Source: Cucumis sativus
Taxonomy: Eukaryota > Streptophyta > Magnoliopsida > Cucurbitales > Cucurbitaceae
Assembly (NCBI RefSeq): GCF_000004075.3
Contig: NC_026657.2
Coordinates: 32,784,732 to 32,848,731, forward strand
Length of the DNA stretch: 64,000 nucleotides
Direction: 5' to 3'
The notes below the pieces were generated by a model. It was not told where the DNA came from, did no database searches, and saw nothing but the letters and a program-made list of their open reading frames with translations. The translations under genes and the position numbers were made by a program. Position 1 is the stretch's first letter. Each line of letters begins with the position of its first letter. Below, piece after piece: positions 38,901 to 50,269 of the stretch.

Positions 38901-41900
38901 AAAATGTTAGCTAGATTAGAAGGTTCTTATATATTACAAAATAGCTCAAAATAAAAATTAAGTTTTTTAAATTGTATTTTTTTTAAAGATATAACTTGGT
39001 AAGATAGAACCATATGTTTGATCATTTTTTAAAACAATATATACTAAAGGTAGTGAGGTTTATAGACGGACTCAAATAATATCTCAACTAAAATAACACA
39101 TTTTTATCAACTTTTTCATGCATCTTTTGATAAATATATATCATTTGATGTAATAAAAGAGGGGGTGAGAAGTTGAAGCTACATAAAATGATACATATAT
39201 ATATATTTGATCAATCAAAACATCAAATAACATATTAAAGAGATTGAAGTTGATTTAGACAAAAAATAGTTGTATAATTGGGAGAGGTGTGTAGGTCCTT
39301 TTTATTGTGTTTTTTGAAGGACATGGCAACGTCAACACCATTGGGAAGTGATTAGATTTCCATTTATTACTATTGTTATTATTTTCTATTGGGTGCTCCA
39401 CTCATTTATTTTTCTATTTATTATTTTATTACCTTGAATGAATAATACACGTAATTCCAACTCTCCTCTTATTCCATATCACTATGATATATATATATCA
39501 TTATATATACTTACGGTTCATTCTATCATTTATTTATTAACTTCGCCCATTAATCATTTCTCTTTAATTTCCCTCTATTTTTGTAATTTAATCTCTACTA
39601 CCATTAATCTTATGATATTATATTATGCTTTTTAGTACCTTCATCCTATAAATTTATAAATTTGAGTTATACTTATGTTATTGTTGACACTTTCATATTT
39701 TCTTCTTCTAGTATACACGTATAAAAAAAGGGAGCTATAAAATATATTTTAAGAGTCTTATTTTGGTGTGTAACCCTATATGCTTTCCTAACTTTGTTTT
39801 GTTGGGTTTTTTAATATTAAAAGATCGAGATGGCAATGAGAAATAGTGTTCAAATTAAATTAAAAGTTTTAAAGCATGCATAGAGGGGTTTCTATTTAGA
39901 ATATATATCTTTTTAATGGTGTGATACGTACAATCTTGGACAATTTAATATTTAAAATGAATAATAATTATATAGTTTTTTTTTTTTCTAATATATATGA
40001 AAGTTACCACCATTAAGAAAAGGAAAGTGAAAGGTTACAAAATTTACCAAGAAGAAAATTAAAGTTAGTGTAGAGATTATCCAATCTGCTTGGAGGTTAT
40101 ATGATATCAAATCAATTAATTGTGTGAATTGTGATTATCCTTAAACATAAAAACAAAAGTTCGGATACAAAAATCTAATTTTGTGGAATTTATTAATATG
40201 ATGGTTTACGTAAGACTTCATTTATATGTGATATATTTTATACTTAATTCTAGAAGAGAAGAGAAAAAAAAAACTAATAAAGGAGAAAATATCTTCTCAA
40301 ACTATGTACTTTAGTTAATGAAAATATAGCACAAAATTTATAACTTTTTTTTTTTTTTTTATGGACGAGTAGTATATATTAACATATCTTGATTTCTTTT
40401 TTCTTTTATATATGCCATTGTTAGGGTTCCCAAACTTTCTTTTTCTTTTCTTTTGGGGGATAAATGTCTGTTCCAAACATATTGCTTAGAAGTTGTAGTA
40501 TGAGGGCAAGTGACACCAGCAGAGCCATTACTAAAAGTGCTAAAGAGTCTTCTGTTTAAAAAGCCAAGAAATAAATTAAAATTCAAAACATTTGTACATG
40601 ATTATTATTGAAGTTCATATATATATATATATACACATAACTTAATCCGAGGTAGCCATTCAAATGAGAATATAGTAATTTATCTTTTCCCTACAATAAA
40701 ATTTTAAACAGTTTTGATCATTACATGCCAATAGTGTAACCTAGTTTGTTTGAGAAAGAGTATGTGATTTGATTTTGGCTATGGATTTTTAATAAAATCA
40801 CTACAAATCAGGTAAAATTTATGGTCTCACAACTGAATTTGACATCAGTACTTGACTATTAGTTGAATGAATTAAATTTTGAGGTGGTGATTGTTGTTTT
40901 GATTTATGTTAGTGACATGGCCCATTTTCTTTTATAAGACTACTTATAGCATTTCGTCCATAAATTAGGTTTGTGCACTTTAGACCATGAAGGTATTTCA
41001 TTCTCTACCACACGAAAATAAACTAAAGCAAAAATATATATTTTTTTTAAAAAATAAAATGCAATGTGTGACAACATTTGTTCATTCAATTTATAAGTAT
41101 TTATTTGCATCAAGATATAGGTGTGCATTCATCAAAGGTAGCACTCAAGTTTTTCTTGATTGAGAATATAGAAATGTGTGTGCAATACTATATTTCTAAT
41201 TAATTAGATCAATATACAACATTATTGGAAATTTTTCGAGTGTTTAACGACTAGTTAGTATAAAAAAGTTATATTTAAAATAATAAAAGGTGATTTATTT
41301 TTTGTCGATGGTATGATTGTGTCTATAGATACATCTACCGACACCTAGCTAATGTATTTTGTTATAAAAAATGTATCTAGTTTGTACAAACACATCATCT
41401 CCACCAAATCCCTATCATCTAACATTCGATCATTTTTCTTATGCACTAAGAATCAAATTTTCCCTATGCAATGTCTAACTTTTCTTTGATATTTATTTTC
41501 TCCTTGTGCCAAGGGTAAATAATGACAAAATTTTGATATTGACTTTGTCACATTATTGCTCAAGTTTCTTAATCCTTCAAATTTTAGTGTCACATTTTTA
41601 TCTCGTAATACATTAACAAGTACGCAACATCTCAGATTAAGTATTCTTACATGATAATGTGTCTTTTGAACATATATAGGACACTTGTATAGAATAAAAT
41701 AAAAACTTAAAATCTTAGGACATTCTTCCATTCTTCTAAAAGGAAAATGAACCGTCAATGCAAAGCTTTTGTGAGTGAAAGATCAAACCCTTTTCTAGCC
41801 ATATTTAATGAAAATGAGTGAGAGAGAAAGAAATAAAATAAAATCATACACATATACAAAAAGCAATCGAGAACTCAAACCTATCATTTCTAAGATGAAA

Positions 41901-43082
41901 AATGTCACGTTAATCATCATTGAACAAAGTTTACTTTGACTAAACTATAAATTAGCTTGTTTTAAATTTTAATTAGATTTTTTATTATTACAAAAAGTTG
42001 AAACTAAAGAGAAACTCATAATATATATATTATTCACACCTTATATTATTGAGAGATTAGATTTGGTATTAGCCAAAGTGTTTTTGTGGGTTCCATATAC
42101 TCTACCAAATAGCCCAATAACCAAAGTAAATTCCCATTCCCACCATGACAATAATGCTTTAATTTCCTTTCATCTCTCTATGGCCTTCACCCAACCACTC
42201 CAAAAGTCACTTTGCTTCTCCTTTTTTCCACTCAATATAATATCAATATAAATATGTATAAATTAAAGCATATTATCCACCTCACTCTTCTTCTATGGAT
42301 ATATACACATCTTTTATGAATATACAAATATTACTTTAGTATTGTACATTATTTGCACTCTAAGGATATGTTCATGAATTGGGTTGGGTTTGATTACATG
42401 GAACAATTTTGTAGATTCAATAAATTATTTTATAGGGTAAATTTCTCTCTTACCTTTTTATTTGGAATCGCAGGACACTTTAGAAAAATAATTGTTGCCT
42501 TTTTTTCTTAATTATGCTCATCATATAAGTCTTTTTTATCCGATTAATTAAAAGCCATAAAAGTCGTGGATTATTCTCTTTTTTTTTTATCATTCTATTT
42601 TTATCTAATGTACAATTAATTTATTTCCATGTTTTTGTTTATTTTTTATCTTTTATCCTTTCTTGAAAGGGAATAACTTTAGAATTCTTAACTAAAATTT
42701 ATATATATCTATATATACAGAACAACATATAGGGGGTATATTTATGAAAGTGACATTTTATATGTGTAGTTTTAAATATTTCCTTCAATAAATAAATTAC
42801 TAACTAATATTTTTATCCACTAAAACTAATATCACATCAAAAGAAAGGAACCAACATATAGAGGGAATGTTCTTTTTCTTTTCTTTTCTTTTTTTAATTT
42901 TTTCCCTTTAGTTTCCCAAGTCTTATTCTTTAATAACATATGCATCAACAAAAAAAAAAAAAAAAAATCATTATATCTCACAACTCAAAATTACGTCAGA
43001 AAATATAGAATTTATTCTTGAAATGAAAAAAAATATAATAATAATAACAACCCATTATATCTCACAACTCCTCTTAGTTGCC
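35961..43082. other. Gene desert continued, up to WAT1 copy 1 promoter
   Basis: AT-rich with no recognised gene. A 75-codon minus frame (40586-40359) and a 101-codon minus frame (41758-41453) are the longest plausible ones, but neither shows a known motif. CATTATATCTCACAACTC occurs twice just upstream of WAT1 copy 1, near 42969 and 43053. Confidence 0.5.
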
Positions 43083-43090
43083 TATAAATA
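43083..43090 (+). promoter_or_regulatory. TATA box of WAT1 copy 1
   Basis: TATAAATA lies 145 bp upstream of the ATG at 43228, implying a leader of about 110 nt. Confidence 0.6.
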
Positions 43091-43227
43091 TTTAGTGTTG
43101 CAGAGCTAAATTCTCTTAGGAAACACACTCATAAGCTTTTCTAAGAAGTTGTGTTGTGTTAAATTCCTCTCTTCGTTGTTTTCCTCTTCTTCTTTTAGTT
43201 AAAATTTTATTTAAACTTGACAAAGCC

Positions 43228-45571
43228 ATGGGATTCTTAGAACGCATTGGCCATTTCTTTCAAAGTGCAAACCCATACATCGCAGTCATCTCCCTCCAAT
43301 TCGGCTACGCTGGAATGAACATCATCTCCGTCGTTTCCCTCAACCGTGGTATGAGCCACTACGTCCTTGTTGTCTACCGTCATGCCTTTGCCACTGCCGT
43401 CATGGCACCCTTTGCTCTTATTCTCGAGAGGTATATGCAGGACATATCTTCTGAGTTTCATTTTTTAAAAAAAAGTCTGTAGTTATCGTGTCATCGTGTC
43501 TTAATACAAACAAATCTCTTTCGTATTTCTACTATACTATAATAATTTTTGTTTGTTTAGTTTGGCAAATATATATATGTTTTCTTTTAACTTGTATAAC
43601 GTCCCGTAACACAGCTCATTACTATTTTCATATTTTCAGGAAAGTAAGACCGAAGATCACATTTAAGATTTTCATTCAGATGTTTGCTCTTGCTCTTCTT
43701 GGGTCAGTATCAAATACTAATTATTTCCTCATTCCTTCAAATGTCTAGAAACTTATCATTTTTGTGACCTTCTCTTTTTCTTCCATGACGTTTGATTTCT
43801 GAAACAGACCACTGATTGATCAAAATTTCTACTACGTGGGGTTGAAAATGACATCCCCAACTTTCTCTTGTGCAATAAGCAACATGCTCCCTTCAATGAC
43901 ATTCGTCATGGCAGTCATTTGCAGGTACTTTAAAACTCGGTTTCCATCTTTTCATACTGACAAACTAATAAAAAGTGGAAGAATATGAATAAATAAATAT
44001 TCTAGAATCAACCAAGAATCGACTAAGAGATTGACATGTTTCACTAAGATATTGACATGATTATAACGAAGAGATTGACATGTTTCACTAAGATAGTGAC
44101 ATGTTTCACTTGTAATCAGAGAAAAAATATCAGATTACAGACTAAATATGTTTGTAAAGTTAGAGAGTTTATACGTTCGTCTAAATTCTGAACCTAAATC
44201 GAAAATAACATAAATACAAATAGATCTCGTATGCTCAATCATTCCAAAATAACATATCCAAAGCATTTCAACAAAAGTAAAACACATGTGCCAATAGTAC
44301 ACATTTTTCATAGCTCAAAGTTTTACTTTAACATAAAGTTACGAAATTCTATTACAATGTTATTTCTTTCCAATAATTATTATCGTGGTTCTATCAGGAT
44401 GGAGAAGTTGGATTTGAAACGAGTGAGATATCAAGCGAAGTTGTTTGGAACGATAGTGACGGTGGTGGGAGCCATGTTGATGACATTTTACAAAGGAAGT
44501 GTCATCAACTTCTTCTCGACCGGGCACGGCCACCAACCGTCTACAGCCGACGCAGCTGCGGTTAACCACCACAACGACGGAGAGTTCGTCAAAGGCTCCA
44601 TATTGCTCATCATCGCCACTCTGGCTTGGGCAGCCTTCTTCATTCTCCAAGTAATAACCTTGAGAAAATACACCGCTCATCTTTCTCTCACTACCTTGGT
44701 TTGCTTTTTGGGAACCCTTCAAGCCATTGTCGTTACCCTCGCCTTGGAACACCGTCCTGGCGCCTGGGCCATCGGCTGGGACATGAACCTTCTTGCCGCT
44801 GCATATGCGGTACGAAAGACGACGATAATTATCTCAAACATTTCACTGTTTGAAATTAAAATTTATAATGACTTATAATATTGAATATTATTGATGCAGG
44901 GGATTGTGACATCAGGGGTGGCATATTATGTTCAAGGTTTGGTTATGAAGACAAAAGGGCCAGTTTTTGTTACAGCTTTTAGTCCATTGATGATGGTTAT
45001 TGTTGCTTTCATGGGATCTTTCATCTTGGCTGAAAAGATTTATGTTGGAGGGTAAAATAATCAATTCCCTTTTCTTATTTCCAAATTATTAATTTTCACT
45101 CCAAATTAATTTTCTTATTTAAGAATAATATAAATTAAATACTAAAATAAAACATTAAAGAACTCCAAACTCTATCTTATAAAGAAGAATGTGAAACTTC
45201 TTAATTTTTCTTAACGAAGGATTTTCAAATAACGTGTAACTTAGAAATAAACATCGTTCTGGAGAGAGTTGTTTAAGGGTTAGAATTGAACACAATTGAC
45301 TTATAATTATGTCTGAATTTTCAGGATAATTGGAGCAGTGTTGATTGTAATAGGATTATACTCTGTTTTGTGGGGAAAATACAAGGAAAGCAAAGAGAAG
45401 GAAAGTAATGGAGATATTGTTGAAGCAATGAAAGGTGGAGATGAATTGCCTATAACAAATGAAGGCATTGAAGAAGCAATTGATCATCAAAAGAAAGAGG
45501 GTTTGGCCATTACTATTCCACCCATCGAAGCACTTAACATGGAGAAGAGGCAGCTTCAAGACACTCGCTGA
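43228..45571 (+). CDS. WAT1-related (UMAMIT/MtN21, EamA) transporter, copy 1
   Basis: Six exons, 43228-43430, 43640-43702, 43808-43924, 44398-44809, 44900-45051 and 45325-45571, total 1,194 nt or 397 residues, all with GT-AG junctions and consistent phases. WAT1/UMAMIT proteins have 10 TM helices in two EamA repeats and move amino acids or auxin-related compounds across plasma or vacuolar membranes. Family marks are YIAVISLQFGYAGMNI (TM1), SHYVLVVYRHAFATAVMAPF (TM2), PLIDQNFYYVGLKMTSPTF, and NMLPSMTFVMAVICR at the end of the first EamA unit. The second unit has GSILLIIATLAWAAFFILQ, then GPVFVTAFSPLMMVIVAFMG and a GAVLIVIGLYSVLWGKYKE end helix. The C-terminal tail is acidic and hydrophilic. 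It resembles Arabidopsis At5g07050 (UMAMIT9) as I remember that protein; the substrate is unknown. It is the first of three tandem copies. Confidence 0.93.
44026..44110 (+). repeat. Degenerate tandem repeats in WAT1 copy 1 intron 3
   Basis: Three to four copies of a roughly 22-30 bp unit built on ATTGACATGTTTCACTAAGA lie in the 473-bp intron 3. Copies 2 and 3 lack this array, so it arose after the copies split. Confidence 0.75.
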
Positions 45572-45823
45572 TTAATTAATATTAAATACTCAAAATTTAT
45601 TAATAAAAAAGAGAGAAACCTTGAAGATCAAATAACTTAGAAATGGCTAAGAAAAAGTGAGGAGGAGGAGGAGGAGAATTTGATCAAATACTTCCTTTTT
45701 TTTTATTTTCTTTTTTCCTTTTATTTTGCATTCTATTTCCAATTTAATCCCTCCATTTTCCCCCCTTTTCCCTTTTCTTTTTGAACTCCAGTTTTTTTTT
45801 CTCTCTTGCTCTCTTTTTGGTCG

Positions 45824-45848
45824 AATATATATATATATATATATATAT
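45824..45848. repeat. (AT)n microsatellite
   Basis: Uninterrupted AT run in the 3' flank of WAT1 copy 1. Confidence 0.85.
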
Positions 45849-46590
45849 GTGGGCCTTTAATATTGCCCCTTTCAAGTTTTCTACATGTAATCTCATGAGA
45901 TCCTTAAGTTAATTAGAGAATGAGAATGAAAAAGAAATGGCAAACAGAAATGGAGTTTTCTTTCTAGTAAAATAGTTATGTTTTAATTTATCGAAAAGAA
46001 TATAATAATAAAGTATTCCACAAGATCACCATATAATAGATAAATGTAAGAAGGAAAATTTGTCACTTACATCATGGAGAACCAAATAAATTTTCTCCAA
46101 TTAGAAATTATATATATATTTCTTTTTTTAGTAAAACAAAATTGTAAGAATAATGAAGAACATAATAATGGAACATTCAACCTTACTCTCAATGCATATA
46201 CTAATTAATCAAATTGTATATATAGTTTAGTAGATAAAGTATAACTATATTTTTGGTGTTAAAAATAGATGGTTGAGTGTTGATGAGTAAATTAAAGAGA
46301 TTGGTGTGTGTGTGTGTGTGTTGAAATATAGGAATAATTGTGCATGTTCATGCACATATAGATGAATGAGTGTGAGATGGTGGGAAATTGTGGGACAAAA
46401 ATATGGAAGAAAAACGCTGACGTTTGATAAAGATTCCACTAAGGTTGTGTTTGAGTGGCAAACTCCTAAATGTCACCAAACAACATTCTCTTTTTATTCG
46501 TTTATATTAGTAATATATAACCAAATACCAATTGCTCCCATCCAACTTTATGTTTTGAGGATATATATATATTGAGATCACTTACATCAC

Positions 46591-46646
46591 CATCCACCAT
46601 CCACCATCCACCATCCACCTTCCACCATCCACCATCCACCATCCAC
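46591..46646 (+). repeat. CATCCAC minisatellite
   Basis: Eight consecutive 7-bp CATCCAC units, with only unit five varying (CTTCCAC). It is GC-richer than its surroundings. Confidence 0.92.
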
Positions 46647-47239
46647 CACCCTTATCATTTTATTTATACGTTTTCTCATCTTCCCTGCGTTTCCATCAAT
46701 TGTATAATATAGTCTATCAACTTGATCAGCATTATCAATCTCTTCATGGGCCTAAAAGTAGTCTAGAGGTCAATTCATCAACTCTAGTTCAACCTCCATC
46801 CAAGCTTACGATTCTTTCATAAATTAGATTGGATAATATATATATGAATCGTCACTCTTTTTAAAATTGGGCCTGTCTAATTTGAGCCGTAAAAGAAATA
46901 AAATGGAGAATGAAAATGATGAAGTGGAAATGAGAGTTTTGCATAGGTTGGAAAATAAAAAAAGAGCAAATGGCTGTGAAGTAACGATGTGTTTTAGAAG
47001 TAATAACTAAATAAAAGGAATTTTGGTGGAGTGAATTAATTCATTCTTTTTCTTTTCTTTGTATAGGTTAAAAGTTGAGTTATATATATATATACACAGA
47101 AGTAATTGAGATTTTTTCAATAAACAAGTGATGATTGACATAAGTTGCGTAACAAATACATGCATTTAATATAATGTCTAAGTACTCTTCGATGTTAAAT
47201 GGTATCATTATTAAAGCCTATAATAACATATTCTTTGAC

Positions 47240-49257
47240 GTTAATTAGTCACTCGTTTGTCATCATACTCTTAAAATATATTAGTTTTTGACCAACAACA
47301 TAAAAAATCAATAATGTACTAGTGCAAGTTTATCTTAGTTCTTTGCTCATATTCGCTTTAAGAAAAATATAATATATATTAAATATTAATTCTTCATATT
47401 TGTCACAAGTATAATTCATCCTTTCAACTTCTAGTCTCTGTGGCAAGTTTTTTCTAAACTTTAGTTGAAAAGAAGTAAGCATGTGCAAAAGTAAAGTCTA
47501 AATCTCAAATCGAATCGAAAAGAAAGAATAATAATAATTTTAAACTTTGGTTAATAGTACAAAAAAAGATTTAATTCTTTGAAACATAAGTATTGATTCA
47601 AGTATGAAAATGTCAAAATTTTAAAGATAAGACCGAACAATACATAACGTATAATATTTTATAAGGATAACTTTTAAACCGAGGTAAAATTGACGCATAA
47701 TAGAATGTTGAATATTGAAGGTACTTTTCCCACATTTTTTCACGTTTTTTTCTCTCTTTGATCTAACACGTTTAACCAACACATATATCTGAGAACTCAA
47801 ATTTATATAAGCAAATATACAATTTGTTTTTTAGTAGAAGAAAAAAATATAATAATAATAATAATAGAGGGCTTTTTTAAAAATAGAAAAAAAAAATTAT
47901 TTACACTCCTAAAGATAAAGTTTATTACACATGTTCATTCTTTCTATTTTTTACCATTTTTCTGATAAAATAAAATAAACAATAATAAAAAGAAAGAAAG
48001 AAAATTTGTCATAAGCATTTTTCTAGAGTTCATTCCTCTCTTCTCATTGTTCCTATTGATCTTTAACTTTAGCCATACGGCCAGCTGCTATACCTTTTCT
48101 TCTTCTTCTCCAGTAATATCTTCAAAAACAACCACCCTATATTTTAAACATAACACTTAGCTATGGGATTAGAATCCCTTGGCCTTTTCTTCCACAATGC
48201 AAGGTAGCGTATACATACACTGCTATCTCTTTTTGAGTTTTATCCTCAAACAAAGAAGAAAGAAAAAAAGCGTTGTGTTATTCCTCTGCTATCTTATATT
48301 TCTACAGTGCTTCAATAACTTTTGTTTTGTACATTTTTACTAGAAAGATGTTGTCTTTTACTTGTATAACTTTTTAAATAATTAATACTACTTGTGCTTA
48401 ACTATTGCATGTTAGAATAAATTAAAATGAAAATTTAGGCGTAAATTAACAAAAAGAAAATTTGTTTTACCAAAACAACTTATGCAGAATTTTTCTATAA
48501 TCATTTTATATGGTTGCAAACGCAATGCATTGCCCACGTTATTTCCCAATAATGCGTTTTTCCATTTTTTTATATTTTATCAGAAAACTAAGACCCAAGA
48601 TTACATTTATAATTTTCGTTCAGGTATTCATTCTTCCTCTTCTTGGGTTAGTATATAAAAACTTGTCTTTTAATTTCTATGTTGTTATTATTATTCATAA
48701 CACTTTTCATAACCATTACATTTTTTTGTTTTGGTTTTTTTTAAACTAATCTATTTTATCTCATTCTAAGTTTAATTTTAAAATAAAAACACTTTTTTCT
48801 AATTTTCAAATGTTGGGTGTGTGGTTTTTGCAATTATTGATAAGAAGTATAAAACAAAGCATAAAGTTTAGAGGTAGAAGAAATTCTTATAGGCATAATT
48901 TTCAAAATAAAAAAATAAAAAATACGGTTTCCAAGCCAACGAGGCTTAATTTCTCGTTCCTTCAAGTTTACCTTTTCTGTGACCTCTATATCTTCCATGG
49001 CATTGATCTCTCTCTCAACAGGCCTGTGATTGATCAAAACTTAAACTACATGGGGCTAAAAGTGACTTCTCCAACAATCAGTGGCGCCATAGCTAGGCAA
49101 CGTGTTTCCTTCAATGGCATTCTCCATGGCAATCATTTGCAAGTATTTTAAACCTCCATCGTCCTCTCCTTCCAAATAAAATAATAAAAAGTGTAAAAAT
49201 ATGAATGTATACACTAATTTTTATTGTTTATGTTCTTATTTCTTTATTGATTAGCAG
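47240..49257 (+). repeat. Older, diverged part of tandem duplication, unit A
   Basis: The sequence from about 47240 (GTGCAAGTTTATC, CATATTTGTCACAA and neighbouring blocks) through introns 1-3 of WAT1 copy 2 can be aligned by eye with 54330-59233. Substitutions and indels are frequent, and in unit B the region is interrupted by a LINE at 56.1-57.5 kb. The left edge is approximate. Confidence 0.6.
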
Positions 49258-50269
49258 CATAGAAAAGTTAGACTTGAAAAGAGTGGGATGCCGAGCGAAG
49301 TTGTTGGGAACAATAGTGACTCTATGTGGAGCCATGTTGATGACATTTTATAAAGGAAGTATCGTCAACTTTCTCGGTACAAAGCACGGCCACCAACCGA
49401 ACATACCATCCACGGCCGTGCACAACCACCACAACAAGGGAGAGTACATCAAAGGCTCCATTTTGCTCATCATCTCCGTTTTTGTTTGGGCAGCCTTCTT
49501 CGTCCTTCAAGCAATAACCTTGAGAAAATACACAGCTCATCTTTCTCTCACCGCCTTGGTTTTGCTTTCTGGGAACCCTTCAGGCTATTGTTGCCACCCT
49601 TGCCATGGAGCGTCGCCTTTCCGTGTGGACCATCGGTTGGGATTGGAACCTTCTAGCATCTGCTTATGCGGTAAGAAAGACAATTATTATCAGATATTTT
49701 TTTATCTTTAAAATAAATGCACGATGCCTCACAATATTGAGATACAAATTATGTAGGGAATTGTGACGACAGGGGTGGCATATTATGTTCAAGGTATGGT
49801 TATGAAAAGAAGAGGGCCAGTTTTTGTTACAGCTTTTGGTCCTATGGTAGTAGTGATTGTTGCCTTCATGGGTCATTTCATCTTGGCTGAAGAGATTTAT
49901 GTTGGAGGGTAACTCATCAATTTCTTTCTGTCTTTCTTGTCTATATAATTACTTTTCTCACTAAGATAATAATCCTAATTATATGATATTTTTATGTTTG
50001 GAATTTTCAGGATAATTGGAACAGTGGTGATTGTGATAGGGTTATACTTTGTTTTGTGGGGAATGTATAAGGAAAGCAAAGAGAAGAAGGAAGAAGTTAA
50101 TGGAGAGATTATTGTTGAAGCAATAATAGACGAAGGTGATCATCATGATCATCAATTGCCTATGATAAATGAAGGTATTGAATTAGCAATTGATCAAAAG
50201 AAAGAGGGTTTGACCATTACTACTATTCCATCCATGGCTTCACCTAATTACATGGAAAAAGAACACTAA
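48163..50269 (+). pseudogene. WAT1-related transporter pseudogene, copy 2
   Basis: All six exon remnants are present: 48163-48203, 48584-48646, 49022-49142, 49258-49670, 49757-49908 and 50011-50269. Exon 1 has lost 162 bp (54 codons, TM1 and TM2) relative to copy 1, yet the junction keeps AG/GT and the reading phase. Exon 3 has a 4-bp insertion (CTAG after GCCATAG) that breaks the frame before NMLPSM. Exon 4 has one extra T in GCCTTGGTTTTGC, a second frameshift. Exons 5 and 6 remain open and still encode the end helices and tail, including MEKEH. A full-length transporter cannot be made from this locus; a short transcript is possible. Exons 4-6 are nearly identical to copy 3. Confidence 0.9.

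Larger units (their letters stand above)
45572..47239. other. 3' region of WAT1 copy 1 and intergenic DNA
   Basis: A GAGGAGGAGGAGGAGAAT stretch near 45660 followed by a pyrimidine-rich block recurs in the 3' region of copy 3 (about 60240-60330), marking the ancestral 3'UTR. A TA repeat lies at 45824-45848, a TG repeat near 46302-46320 and a 7-bp minisatellite at 46591-46646. No CDS. Confidence 0.6.

Noticed and set aside
40359..40586. 75-codon minus frame ending in a basic tail, considered as a small secreted peptide
   Set aside because: No signal peptide and no CLE, IDA, CEP or RALF signature.
41453..41758. 101-codon frame on the minus strand in the desert
   Set aside because: Longest frame there, but with no recognisable domain, start context or neighbour support. 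A protein search would decide.
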